In this document: piece after piece, positions 53,157 to 61,740 of the stretch
Position numbering within the stretch: the first letter of the stretch is position 1
Layout: every line of letters begins with the position of its first letter
Source of the DNA: Planctomycetota bacterium
GTDB taxonomy: Bacteria > Planctomycetota > UBA1135 > GCA-002686595
DNA length: 64,000 nt
Reading direction: 5' to 3'
Assembly: GCA_022446815.1 (NCBI GenBank)
Contig: JAKVCD010000002.1
Span: 1-64,000 of the forward strand
The notes under the pieces: model-generated
The model's database searches: none
What the model was told of the DNA's origin: nothing
Seen by the model: the letters and a program-made list of their open reading frames with translations, nothing else
Program-made: the position numbers and the translations under genes

Positions 53157-54848
53157 ATGACTGAGCACAGTTGGTACGCGAGCTATGACGACGGGGTGCG
53201 AAAGCAAGTGCCCTATGAAGAGGTTCCGGTCCCGGACTTCCTGACGCGCACGGCCCAGAAGTATCCGGAGCGAGACGCCATCCTGTTCATGAACAGGAAG
53301 GTCCAGTACGCGGAGTACAAGGAGCACACGGACCGCATGGCTACGGCTATGTCACGGCTAGGGGTTCAGCAGGGTGACAAGGTGGCTGTCCACGCCCCGA
53401 CGATCCCGCAGGCCGCGATCGCCTATCAGGCCGCTGCCTCGCTAGGGGCTTGCGTGGTCTTGACGAACCCGCTCTACACCCCGCGAGAGATTGAGCACCA
53501 GTGGAACGACGCTGGGGTCAAGTTGGCGGTCACGATGGACTTCCTCTGGGATCAGAAGGTGCGCGCGATGCGCGACAAGCTCACGGCGGAGCAGTTCATC
53601 ATCTGCTCTATCCCGGAGTACCTCCGCTTCCCGCTGAACCTGCTCGCGCCGTTGAAGCTCAAGAAGGCTAACCCGCCCCTCTACGCGAAGGTCGCCGCTG
53701 AGCCGGGCGTCTACAAGTTCAAGGACCTCATCAAGTCCACGCCTGCAGCGCCCCCGAAGGTCGAGATCGGCATGGATGACCTCGCGGTCTTGCAGTACAC
53801 AGGCGGCACAACTGGCGTCTCTAAGGGTGCGATGCTCACCCACCGGAACCTCTCGGTCAACGTCCAGCAAATTGATGAGTGGTTCACGACGGCTGACAGG
53901 AGCGGTGAGGTGGTCATGGGCTGCCTGCCGATCTTCCACGTCTTCGGGATGACCGTGAACATGAACTGGACGATCTACGCAGGCGGCGCCTGCGTCTTTC
54001 AGGCGAACCCGAGGGACATCCCCGGCGTGCTAGGCGCGTTGCAGAAGCACAAGGTCACGATCTTTCCGGCCGTCCCGAACCTCTTCAACGCCATCAACAA
54101 CCACCCGGGCGTAGAGAACGCGGACTTGAAGGCGCTCAAGATCTGTGTCTCTGGCTCTGCGCCAATCACGGATGAGGTGCTGCAGAAGTTTGAGGCCTTG
54201 AGCGACTCCGTCATCATCGAGGGCTTCGGGATGAGCGAGACCTCCCCGGTCGCGACGTGCAACCCCATCCAGCGCCCGCGGAAGATCGGCAAGGTCGGGA
54301 TCCCTGTCTCCGATACCCTCGCGAAGGTCGTCGATGTTGACGACCCCTCTCAAGAGAAGCCGCTCGGGGAAGAGGGGGAGCTCATCCTTCAAGGCCCTCA
54401 GGTCATGCAAGGCTACTGGAACCGCCCCGACGAGACAGCCAAGACGATCCGTGACGGATGGCTGCACACTGGCGACCTCGCGACGATGGATGAAGATGGC
54501 TTCTTTCAGATCGTCGGCAGGATCAAGGACATGATCAACTGCTCTGGGTTGAAGGTCTTCCCTGACGAGGTCGACGCGGTGCTGATGTCGCATGACAAGG
54601 TCCTCGAGGCCGCGACGATCGGTGTGCCGGACGAGAAGCGCGGAGAGACTGTGAAGAGCTTCGTCGTGACCCAGCCTGGCGAGACCATGACAGTCGCAGA
54701 GGTCGAGGAGTTCGCGAGGGAGAACCTCGCAGCCTATAAGGTGCCGCGTGAGGTTGAGTTCATGGACGAGCTCCCCAAGAGCACGGTGCTAAAGGTCCTT
54801 AGACGCGAGCTCCGTGATATGGAGCTAGCGAAGCGGGGCGGCAGCTGA
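53157..54848 (+). CDS. fadD: Long-chain-fatty-acid-CoA ligase (AMP-forming)
   Basis: A 563-residue ANL-superfamily enzyme. The P-loop-like motif YTGGTTGVSKG is at 214-224. Further motifs are GFGMSETSP, DGWLHTGD and a linker DMINCSGLKVFPDEVD. Near the C-terminus the usual TGK-x-LRRELR reads TVLKVLRREL, so the catalytic Lys is kept but Gly before it is Leu. The enzyme activates long-chain fatty acids to acyl-CoA at the inner membrane. It lies 2 nt after the CHI-like gene, and the VolA-like lipase is divergent from the pair. The symbol reflects family membership; the substrate range is not shown. Confidence 0.88.
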   Translation: MTEHSWYASYDDGVRKQVPYEEVPVPDFLTRTAQKYPERDAILFMNRKVQYAEYKEHTDRMATAMSRLGVQQGDKVAVHAPTIPQAAIAYQAAASLGACVVLTNPLYTPREIEHQWNDAGVKLAVTMDFLWDQKVRAMRDKLTAEQFIICSIPEYLRFPLNLLAPLKLKKANPPLYAKVAAEPGVYKFKDLIKSTPAAPPKVEIGMDDLAVLQYTGGTTGVSKGAMLTHRNLSVNVQQIDEWFTTADRSGEVVMGCLPIFHVFGMTVNMNWTIYAGGACVFQANPRDIPGVLGALQKHKVTIFPAVPNLFNAINNHPGVENADLKALKICVSGSAPITDEVLQKFEALSDSVIIEGFGMSETSPVATCNPIQRPRKIGKVGIPVSDTLAKVVDVDDPSQEKPLGEEGELILQGPQVMQGYWNRPDETAKTIRDGWLHTGDLATMDEDGFFQIVGRIKDMINCSGLKVFPDEVDAVLMSHDKVLEAATIGVPDEKRGETVKSFVVTQPGETMTVAEVEEFARENLAAYKVPREVEFMDELPKSTVLKVLRRELRDMELAKRGGS

Positions 54849-54949
54849 GCCCTTCGTGAGAGGTGGGGGGCTGTGGAGATCGGCGCCTTGCAGTAGAATT
54901 AGGATCGCCCAACACGCGCTCAGGCTTGGTGGGCCTCGCCTTAGGAACC

Positions 54950-57415
54950 GTGAAGTCCATCCTCCTCACCCTCGCTGCGCTCCTGTGTGGCCCCCTCGTC
55001 TCTGCTGTCGCGCAGGTCGGCGCCCCTTATTGCTACGGAGTTGGCTGCCCCTGCGGGAACGATGACAGCTCTCGCGGATGCGGCAACTACGGAGACGACG
55101 GAAACGTCTTCTCTGGCGCTGAGCTTCGGCACACCGGGGGCTTGGCGAGCGCCACCTCGGACACCCTGGCCTTCTCGGCTTACGGGATCGCCAACGGTCA
55201 GTTCGGGGTCCTCTTTATGGGGGGTGGGCAGGCCAGCCTGCCCTTCGGCGCTGGGCTCCGGTGCGTCGTGCCTGGTGGGCAAGGAGTACACCGCTTCCCT
55301 GTAGGTCAGGCAGACTTCTTCGGTGAGATTCGGATCGATCAGATTGTCTCCTACTCGCAAGGCTTCTCAGGCAGTGGGCGGATCCAGCCGGGGAGCTCTT
55401 GGAACTTCCAGTTCTGGTATCGCGATCCCCAGGGGCCCTGCAATAGCACCTTCAACCTGACCAACGCGATCCCCGTCGACTTCTACGCCGAGGGCGGAGC
55501 GGGAAACCACGACGAGCTCGCAGGTCGTCCGCTTGGCGAGTATCCGTGGTTTGAGTACCCGCGCGCGATCAATCAGGGAGAGCCGGTCCACATCGGGGTT
55601 GACCCGTTCTTGAAGCCGAGCGTCAACGGCGTCGTCGCGGATGTTTATATCGTCTCAGCCAAGGACCTCGCGGGCTGGAGCGCTGACCCCTCTCTCTCCG
55701 ACGTTCGTGGCGCGCCGACCCAGCTGAACTTCGCCGGCGCCGACGTGCAGGGGAACACCTTCTTGCTGGACCCGGGCACCCTGAATGGCACCACTGGGAC
55801 GGACATCGGCGTCGGCTATGACGTCGTGATCGACTTGGACGGCGACGCGCAGCTTGGGGCTGATGATCTCATTGACGGCCTCGGTGATGAGGCCGGGTTC
55901 TACGTCGTCAGGGACGTGGCGCAGCCTGGGCCTTACTCCGTGATCGAGACGACCTACTCCTTCGGGAGCTTCCGAGGGCAGAACACCTTCTACCCGGCGA
56001 ACATCAGCAGCCTCGGGGAGGTCCCCCTCATCGTCGTGAGTCACGGAAACGGCCACAACTATCAGTGGTATGACCATATCGGGCAGCACATGGCCTCCTA
56101 TGGCTATGTGGTGATGAGTCACGAGAACAACACTGTCCCGGGGATCCAGACCGCCGCGATCACCACCTTGGAGAACACAGACGTTTTCCTAGGCAACCTC
56201 GCGTTGATCGATGGCGGTGTCCTTCAGGGGCACATCGACTCCAGCCGTATCACATGGATAGGGCACAGCCGAGGTGGGGAGGGCGTGGCGAGGGCCTATC
56301 GACGGCTCCTCGATGGCTACGGCGTTCAAAACTATGGACCTGAGGATGTGAAGCTCGTGTCGAGCATCGCGCCTACGACCTTCTTGAACGCGCAGAGCAC
56401 GAACGTAGAGGACGTGAACTACCACCTCTGGGTTGGCTCTGCGGACGCTGACGTGACGGGGGTGCCCTCCCAAACGCACTTCTACAGCCTGATCGAACGC
56501 GCCTCTGGTGCGCGGACCAGCATCACCTTGCAAGGCGCAGGGCATGCCCCATTCCACAACGGGGGCGGAGGACTCGTCGCTAGCGGACCCTGTCTCGTCA
56601 GCCGTACCGACACGCACAGGATCATGCGCGGGCACTTCTTGCCGCTTGTGAAGCATCACATCGAAGGCGACTTGCCCTCTAAGGACTTCCTCTGGCGTCA
56701 GTGGGAGCGCTTCAAGCCCATCGGTGCGCCCTCGCTCTCCAACAGCTGCGTGGTTGTCACGCTCGATCACAGAGACGCTCCCTCCGCAGGGGGCTCTATC
56801 ATCGACGACTTCAACTCGAACCCCTCGATCTTTGTCTCTAGTGAAGGCATGCCGCTCAGCTTCAACGTCCTGAATTACGCCGAGGAGTCAAAGCGCGACA
56901 CAGTCGGGGGCTTCGCTTGGAGCGCGAGCCAGCCGATGAATGGGATGACCCGGGCGATCTCTACGGATGTACACCCAGGCGTCGTGTTTGATTGGCAGAC
57001 CCCTTCTTTTTGGGAGGTGAAGGTAAGCCCCTTTGAGGCGGACTTTGCCGACGACACCTACCTCTCCCTGCGCGCCTGCCAGGGAACTCGGCACCCGCTG
57101 ACCAACGCTGCGCTGGAGGACTTGACCTTCCTCGTCACCTTGAGAGATGGCAACGGCGTCTCGAGCACGATCAACATCGGCGCCTATGGCGCAGGGATCG
57201 AGGAGCCGTATCAGCGTAACGGCTTCTCCTCCGGCGCCGGCCTCGGGTGGCACAACGAGATGGAGACGATCCGGATCCGCATCACGGACTTCCTCGCCAA
57301 CGACAGCGGCTTAAATATCAACATCATCGACGCTGTCCGCCTGGACTTCGGCCTCCCAGGCACCTCCCCGGTCGGTCGCTTGGGTCTAGATGACATCGAG
57401 GTCACGAGGGACTAA
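54950..57415 (+). CDS. Secreted alpha/beta hydrolase with Cys-rich N-terminal domain
   Basis: About 821 residues from the GTG at 54950, which starts a signal peptide (KSILLTLAALLCGPLVSAVAQ) behind an AGGAA-like site; an ATG at 54863 adds a hydrophilic stretch. The mature start has YCYGVGCPCGNDDSSRGCGN, then the shared domain (FGVLFMGGGQ, PFGAGLRC, WNFQFWYRDPQ). A hydrolase domain follows: PLIVVSHGNGHNYQWYDH, a GHSRGG nucleophile elbow (Ser440), and GAGHAPFHN with the likely triad His. The C-terminal ~200 residues form a beta-sandwich. Related enzymes are cutinase- or acetylhydrolase-like; the substrate is unknown. The stop is 7 nt before the next gene. Confidence 0.82.
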   Translation: MKSILLTLAALLCGPLVSAVAQVGAPYCYGVGCPCGNDDSSRGCGNYGDDGNVFSGAELRHTGGLASATSDTLAFSAYGIANGQFGVLFMGGGQASLPFGAGLRCVVPGGQGVHRFPVGQADFFGEIRIDQIVSYSQGFSGSGRIQPGSSWNFQFWYRDPQGPCNSTFNLTNAIPVDFYAEGGAGNHDELAGRPLGEYPWFEYPRAINQGEPVHIGVDPFLKPSVNGVVADVYIVSAKDLAGWSADPSLSDVRGAPTQLNFAGADVQGNTFLLDPGTLNGTTGTDIGVGYDVVIDLDGDAQLGADDLIDGLGDEAGFYVVRDVAQPGPYSVIETTYSFGSFRGQNTFYPANISSLGEVPLIVVSHGNGHNYQWYDHIGQHMASYGYVVMSHENNTVPGIQTAAITTLENTDVFLGNLALIDGGVLQGHIDSSRITWIGHSRGGEGVARAYRRLLDGYGVQNYGPEDVKLVSSIAPTTFLNAQSTNVEDVNYHLWVGSADADVTGVPSQTHFYSLIERASGARTSITLQGAGHAPFHNGGGGLVASGPCLVSRTDTHRIMRGHFLPLVKHHIEGDLPSKDFLWRQWERFKPIGAPSLSNSCVVVTLDHRDAPSAGGSIIDDFNSNPSIFVSSEGMPLSFNVLNYAEESKRDTVGGFAWSASQPMNGMTRAISTDVHPGVVFDWQTPSFWEVKVSPFEADFADDTYLSLRACQGTRHPLTNAALEDLTFLVTLRDGNGVSSTINIGAYGAGIEEPYQRNGFSSGAGLGWHNEMETIRIRITDFLANDSGLNINIIDAVRLDFGLPGTSPVGRLGLDDIEVTRD

Positions 57416-57422
57416 GTCAGCC

Positions 57423-58085
57423 ATGAACAAGCACAGCATCATCCTCTCCATCGCCGCCATAGCAGGCCTCGCGCTCGCGAGCGGCGCGTTCACAGGTCGG
57501 GAGCTGCTTCAGATCGAGGAGGACAGCGTGCCCCCCGCGCTGCCCAGCGGCGCTGTCGGCGTGCGCGAGGTGATCTCTGCGCGGCCTTACGTCCTTGAGG
57601 TCCCTTACACACACCGGTGGAGGGCGGAGGCGCCTAAGACCGCGGCGGGGTACCTCCTCGTACTCGATGTCGCCGGTCCGTTCACCACGCCACGAGGGAC
57701 CCTAGAGAGCGTGCTCTACGTCGGGGATCAAACCGCAGAGCGGATCAACTGGGGGACTGGCTCTGGTCGCGTCGTCGCGCTCGTACCCTCCGCGGTTGAC
57801 GAGAGTGGCGCACCTGCCCTCGACCTCGATGCAGCGCTCATGTTCTACGGCACCCCGGCGCTGCCTGAGGAGGTTGACGCAGCGCAGATCGCTGAGGAGA
57901 TTGAGGGAGCGGTCGTGGCTGGGGTCCGCCCCCTGCCTATTGAGCGCGCTCTTCGTGAAGGAGGCTCGCTGCTGCGGCTGGAAGATCGCACTGCCCTGAC
58001 TCGTCACGCTGCCACGCTGGTCTTAGAGCACTCGCCTGCGGAGGCTGACCTCGCTCGAGGCCTCCTGGCGCCTCTCCTGCGCTAG
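57423..58085 (+). CDS. Exported protein of unknown function
   Basis: A 220-residue protein with a signal or anchor (IILSIAAIAGLALASGAF). I do not recognise the family. The centre has YLLVLDVAGPFTTPRG and YVGDQTAERINW, suggesting a beta-sandwich; the C-terminal ~80 residues are helical and acidic. It follows the hydrolase gene by 7 nt and is probably co-transcribed. Its TAG overlaps by 3 nt the stop region of the tiny minus-strand gene at 58082-58177. Confidence 0.75.
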   Translation: MNKHSIILSIAAIAGLALASGAFTGRELLQIEEDSVPPALPSGAVGVREVISARPYVLEVPYTHRWRAEAPKTAAGYLLVLDVAGPFTTPRGTLESVLYVGDQTAERINWGTGSGRVVALVPSAVDESGAPALDLDAALMFYGTPALPEEVDAAQIAEEIEGAVVAGVRPLPIERALREGGSLLRLEDRTALTRHAATLVLEHSPAEADLARGLLAPLLR

Positions 58086-58177
58086 AGGAAGTTCAGCGGG
58101 CAGCGCTTACAGCGCTTCCGCTTCGGCTTGTCGCAGCACTTCTTCTTAGGCTTCTTGGGTCTCTTCGCCATGGCCAT
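58082..58177 (-). CDS. Tiny Lys/Cys-rich protein (31 aa), possibly iron-regulated
   Basis: The minus strand encodes a 31-residue peptide: MAMAKRPKKPKKKCC, then DKPKRKRCKRCPLNFL. It has about 13 Lys/Arg and four Cys arranged CC and CxxC. A second Met two codons in is an alternative start. A Fur-box-like palindrome lies 14 nt before the ATG. I recall short KKxxKKxCCEK...CKxCP proteins in marine bacteria, of unknown function. The clustered Cys and basic residues suggest binding of metal or nucleic acid. The short convergent overlap with the gene at 57423-58085 and the good codon use support it being real. Confidence 0.65.
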   Translation of the reverse strand: MAMAKRPKKPKKKCCDKPKRKRCKRCPLNFL

Positions 58178-58191
58178 GGAATCTAAATCTA

Positions 58192-58210
58192 ATTGAGAAC
58201 CAATCTCAAT
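58192..58210 (-). promoter_or_regulatory. Fur-box-like palindrome
   Basis: ATTGAGA-ACCAA-TCTCAAT is a perfect 7-5-7 inverted repeat of 19 bp, the length of a Fur box, with the TTGAGA...TCTCAA core seen in many Fur-family sites. It lies between a gene end and the ATG of the tiny Lys/Cys-rich gene, where a repressor could block its promoter. Low GC and the absence of a T-run argue against a terminator. Confidence 0.55.
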
Positions 58211-58234
58211 AAGGGGCCCCAGGAAAATATCCCC

Positions 58235-58256
58235 GAGCCCAGCGCCTCATGGGCTC
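58235..58256 (-). terminator. Terminator-like hairpin after the choice-of-anchor-B gene
   Basis: On the minus strand GAGCCC pairs with GGGCTC across a 10-nt loop, starting at the last base of the stop codon, followed by GGGGATATTTTCC. The stem is short and the T-tract imperfect, so termination may be partial. Confidence 0.4.
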
Positions 58257-60817
58257 TAGGGGCAGAGCGTGACGGAGAGCGCGTCTGACAGGTTGAAGCC
58301 TGTGCCGCCGGGGCCGGCAGGGTCTCTGTACCAGAGCTGATAGTTCCAGCTGCTGCCGGGGGTCGCCGCGCCAGGACCTCGGTCGCTGGGAGGTGCGTTC
58401 CAGTCCAGCGCGCGTGTGAGGCTGCCTGCGCTCGTGGTCTGCGCTGGCGGACCCAAGCGGAACAGGCCCAAGCCGCCGCTCGAGACGCACAGGGTTCCAT
58501 CTCCAAAGGGGGAGGTGGCCTGGCCAGCCCCATAGAAGAACAGCCCGAACTGAGAGGGCGGCGCATCTACGACCTGCAGTGAGAGGTCATTGAAGGTGAC
58601 AGAGAGACTGCCGCTTGAAGAGATCCTCGCAGGGACCCCTAGGGAGTTCTGCGAAGCCTCACAGTAGGTGCTGCGGGTGCATCCGCAGTCGGGGAGGGAG
58701 CCTCCGTCCGGGCAGTCGCAGCCGAGATCGACCAGCCTGAGGTCATCGACCGCAGCCTCTACAATTGAGTCGAGGTTCAAGTCGTTCGCGCGCACGCGGA
58801 CCTTCACAGGTGCGTCTAGGCTGATGTAGTCCGCCAAGTGGAAGTGGTAGTAGAGCCAGACGCCGATCGTCTCGGGCTCGGGCCTGATCAAGAGCTCCAT
58901 AGTCGTCCAGGTGATGCCGCCGTTGTCCGAGATCTGCACGCGAGCGTGGTCGGAGAGAGAGGCGTTGCCCTCGGCCATGTTGAGGTACAGCCAGAAAGAG
59001 AGCACTGGGTCGGTCGCGTCTCGGAGGTCCCACGTCGGAGAGACGAGGCTCGTGCGGCCCCCGTCGACGTCGCTGCCCTCGCCTGTGTACCAACAGCGAG
59101 TGCCTTGCTCAGAGTGATCGGAGCTCGGTTGGGCAGGGGCGGCGGTCGGCGTGCCGAGCACCCACTGTCCTTGGGTCGCGTCATCATCCCAGGAGCCGCT
59201 GGTAAAGCCGCTTGCGGTCTCGAAGTTTGTCTCGAGGAGGACGGTCTCTGACGCAGCAGATGTGGAGAGGAGTGAGGATACAGGCGCCTCTTGTGGGTGA
59301 GTCCAGAGCACCCCGTTCGTAGAGCTCGCCGAAAGGAACCAGGTGAAGTCCGTGCCGCACTCTAGGCTGGGGAGCGCTGCGGACCACTCCTCGCCGCTTT
59401 GATGCGTGAGCGCAGATGATTGCCAACCAGCGCCGGCGTCCCACCACAGCCTCGGTGATGCCTCGTCCAGGTCGCCCGAGCTGAGCTCGGAGAGGTTGAC
59501 GGTGATGGCTTCACCCGCAGGAGAGACCAGCAAGGGAGCACCTGTGGGGACGCTTATGTCGACGAGGGGGTCGCCGACCCACCAGACAAAGAGCCCCTTC
59601 TCCATGTCGCTCCCTAAGACGACTCCACTGGGCAGGTAGGGGTAGCAGCTCCAGAGCCCGTTAAAGGAGGCCTCGTCGTCCTCTGGCCACACGTCAAACC
59701 AGGCGACCTCGGCAGGCGCGAGCGGGTCGCTCGCGTCGAAGATTCGCAGGCCCGAGCGGTAATTGGCCGCGTAGATCGTGTCGCCGAGCGTATAGAGATT
59801 GTGTCCGACCGCGCTGCTCTGGTTCGTGAAGTATCCCAAGCTCTGGCTGGAGCCCGGGTCGCTCACGTCGATGATGTGCGTTCGTGTGGTGTTGAAGCCG
59901 CTCTCGTCCAGCTCGTCGCCAAGGTAGAAGAGGCTCTTGTCGGCGCTGAGCCAGCCTTGGTGGGAGTAGGCGGCTGGGGTGTAGAAGACGTTCTTGATGA
60001 CCGTGACGTTGTTCTTGTTCGTCACATTGAGGATGTCGAGGCCTGTTGAGGTAGAGCCGCCGTTGTAACCGCTACAGCAGAAGGCGAGCTCTTGCCCAGC
60101 GTAGGGGCCGCTCGTCATGGTCACGATCTGCGCGTCGTGCACGTAGCGAGTGTCCCAGCTCCCGACGTATGCAGGGTTCTGTGGGTTTGTGTGGAGGCGG
60201 TAGATACGCAGCCCTCGGTTCGCACCGCCGCAGCGGTAGAGGTAGCCAGAGTCCTCGTCTATCACGACGTTGTGGGTCGCGTCGGTGCCTCCGCTAGTGA
60301 CCGAGTTGACGTGTGTCACGACGCCGCTGTCGATCCCTGAGAGGTCGATCACTTGAATACCCCCACCCCCCTCGCTGACCGCGTAGGCGTACTGGTCATA
60401 GGTCTTGATGTCGCGCCAGAGACTCACGGGGCCAGGGATGAAGCCGACCACCTGCGCGTCTCCGGGGTCGGTCACCTCGACGAAGCCCGTGCCGTTGGAG
60501 GTCCCCATGATCGCGTATTCACGCCCGGAGGGGCTCACGTAGCCCCAGCAGTCGTTGCCGCTCGGCGCGCCGTTCCCGAACTCGCTCAAAGGGAGCCAGC
60601 TCAGGAGCTGAACACCCTCAGCTTCGAAGGCGTAGCCTGGGCTGGTGGGGCCGCCGCCAGTGATGAAGCTCTCAGAGCCGCCGCTGAACTGAGCCAGCGC
60701 AGGCCCTCGCCGCCAGGCTTGGCCTTGGAAGGGGGGGACGCGATCAGCGCGCTTGGGGTCGTCGTCGTGCGGCCCAGCGAACGCCGAGAGCAGGAGCGTG
60801 AGGGTGAAGAGGTTCAT
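58256..60817 (-). CDS. Secreted choice-of-anchor-B / LVIVD-repeat protein
   Basis: An 853-residue protein with a short signal peptide (MNLFTLTLLLSAFAG). Residues ~60-420 form a beta-propeller with LVIVD-like blades: YAIMGTSNGTGFVEVTD, SLWRDIKTYDQYAYAV, THNVVIDEDSGYLYRCGG, and HLYTLGDTIYAANYRSGLRIFD. This matches the choice-of-anchor-B arrangement. Beta domains follow, including an MAM-like segment (TSLVSPTWDLRDATDPVLSFWLYL). A Cys cluster (CDCPDGGSLPDCGC) leads into the shared C-terminal domain (FGLFFYGAGQ, PFGDGTLC, WNYQLWYRDP). It is surface or secreted; no enzymatic motif was seen. Confidence 0.86.
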   Translation of the reverse strand: MNLFTLTLLLSAFAGPHDDDPKRADRVPPFQGQAWRRGPALAQFSGGSESFITGGGPTSPGYAFEAEGVQLLSWLPLSEFGNGAPSGNDCWGYVSPSGREYAIMGTSNGTGFVEVTDPGDAQVVGFIPGPVSLWRDIKTYDQYAYAVSEGGGGIQVIDLSGIDSGVVTHVNSVTSGGTDATHNVVIDEDSGYLYRCGGANRGLRIYRLHTNPQNPAYVGSWDTRYVHDAQIVTMTSGPYAGQELAFCCSGYNGGSTSTGLDILNVTNKNNVTVIKNVFYTPAAYSHQGWLSADKSLFYLGDELDESGFNTTRTHIIDVSDPGSSQSLGYFTNQSSAVGHNLYTLGDTIYAANYRSGLRIFDASDPLAPAEVAWFDVWPEDDEASFNGLWSCYPYLPSGVVLGSDMEKGLFVWWVGDPLVDISVPTGAPLLVSPAGEAITVNLSELSSGDLDEASPRLWWDAGAGWQSSALTHQSGEEWSAALPSLECGTDFTWFLSASSTNGVLWTHPQEAPVSSLLSTSAASETVLLETNFETASGFTSGSWDDDATQGQWVLGTPTAAPAQPSSDHSEQGTRCWYTGEGSDVDGGRTSLVSPTWDLRDATDPVLSFWLYLNMAEGNASLSDHARVQISDNGGITWTTMELLIRPEPETIGVWLYYHFHLADYISLDAPVKVRVRANDLNLDSIVEAAVDDLRLVDLGCDCPDGGSLPDCGCTRSTYCEASQNSLGVPARISSSGSLSVTFNDLSLQVVDAPPSQFGLFFYGAGQATSPFGDGTLCVSSGGLGLFRLGPPAQTTSAGSLTRALDWNAPPSDRGPGAATPGSSWNYQLWYRDPAGPGGTGFNLSDALSVTLCP

Positions 60818-60895
60818 GATGGTGTTGAGGCTTCGGTCTCTATCCTAAGGGGGATCCCATGATTACGTCAGCCTGTGGGAAGTTAGGATGCCTCC

Positions 60896-61348
60896 TTGAG
60901 CTCTCTACCTGAAGCTGTAGCGGCCTATCTTGGCGAGCTGCCGGATGGGAGGCGCGCGGCCCTCGAGGCTGTGATCGCGCTCGGTCAGTAGAAGCTTGAT
61001 GCTCGCTTTGAGCTTGGTATGCAGTACGGGATGCCTGCTTGGTATCTGCCGCACTCTGAGTATCCGAAGGGTTATCACGCTGACCCTAAGCAGCCGCTCT
61101 CGTTTGCCGCCGTCTCCTCCCAGAAGAAGCACATCGGGCTCCACTCCTTCTGAGTCTAATGCGATGAGTCTGAGAAGGATCAGTTCCTCGAGGAGTGGAA
61201 GGCGACCGGGAACCGCTTGGGCAAGGGTAAGTCTTGCGTACGGGTGAAGGACCTAGACGGCATCCCCATGGACGTCCGCGGGCGAGTCTTTAAGCGGGTG
61301 ACGGCGAAGAAGTTTGTAGCCGCATATGAGGCGAGCTTCTGCGAGTAG
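60896..61348 (+). pseudogene. DUF1801 family pseudogene with three in-frame stops
   Basis: One frame runs from a possible TTG at 60896 to the TAG at 61346-61348 and matches DUF1801 nearly end to end: AVAAYLGELPDGRRAALEAV, ELGMQYGMPAWYLPHSEYP, DPKQPLSFAAVSSQKKHIGL, GKGKSCVRVKDLDGIPMDV and AKKFVAAYEA. The frame is broken by TAG at 60989-60991, TGA at 61151-61153 and TAA at 61157-61159. No frameshift is needed. It is therefore a recently inactivated gene, unless sequence errors or recoding are involved. The three stops use all three codons, which argues against a single reassigned codon. The intact product would be about 150 residues. Confidence 0.85.
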
Positions 61349-61358
61349 GATCCTCTGC

Positions 61359-61661
61359 ATGAACTTTCTCTTCCTGCGGCGCCTCCGCACGCTCTCCCTC
61401 GTTGAGGGAGTCTCCACGCTCTTGCTCTTCGGGGTCGCGATGCCCCTCAAGTACATCTGGGACATGCCGCTGGCTGTCAGGGTGGTGGGGAGCGTTCACG
61501 GGCTTCTCTTCAGCATCCTAGTCTTGCAGCTCTTCCGTGCGATCAAGATCGTTCCGATCGAGCGGAAGACCGCGGGCCTGTGTATGGTCGCCGCTGTCTT
61601 CCCCTTCGGGCCCTTCATCGCGGACAAGTGGCTTGAGAGTGCAGGCAGGGAGTCAAGCTGA
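61359..61661 (+). CDS. DUF3817 family membrane protein
   Basis: A 100-residue protein from the ATG at 61359 (MNFLFLRRLRTLSLVEGVSTLLLFGVAMPLKY). Three TM segments are visible at ~10-30, ~38-60 and ~70-92. The GVSTLLLFGVAMPLKY and VRVVGSVHGLLFSILV blocks are hallmarks of DUF3817. An ATG at 61326 lies in the preceding pseudogene and is rejected. The function of the family is unknown. Confidence 0.85.
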   Translation: MNFLFLRRLRTLSLVEGVSTLLLFGVAMPLKYIWDMPLAVRVVGSVHGLLFSILVLQLFRAIKIVPIERKTAGLCMVAAVFPFGPFIADKWLESAGRESS

Positions 61662-61740
61662 GCTTACGAGGCGGCTCCTAAGCTCGAGTCAGAGAAAGGC
61701 ATCATGAATCGCCACACTGATGCTAGGGTCGGGGTTGTCA

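Noticed and set aside
58192..58210. Palindrome as a terminator for the gene at 58256-60817
   Set aside because: The stem is AT-rich and lacks a following T-run, and a better hairpin lies at the stop codon. Spacing to the tiny gene fits an operator.
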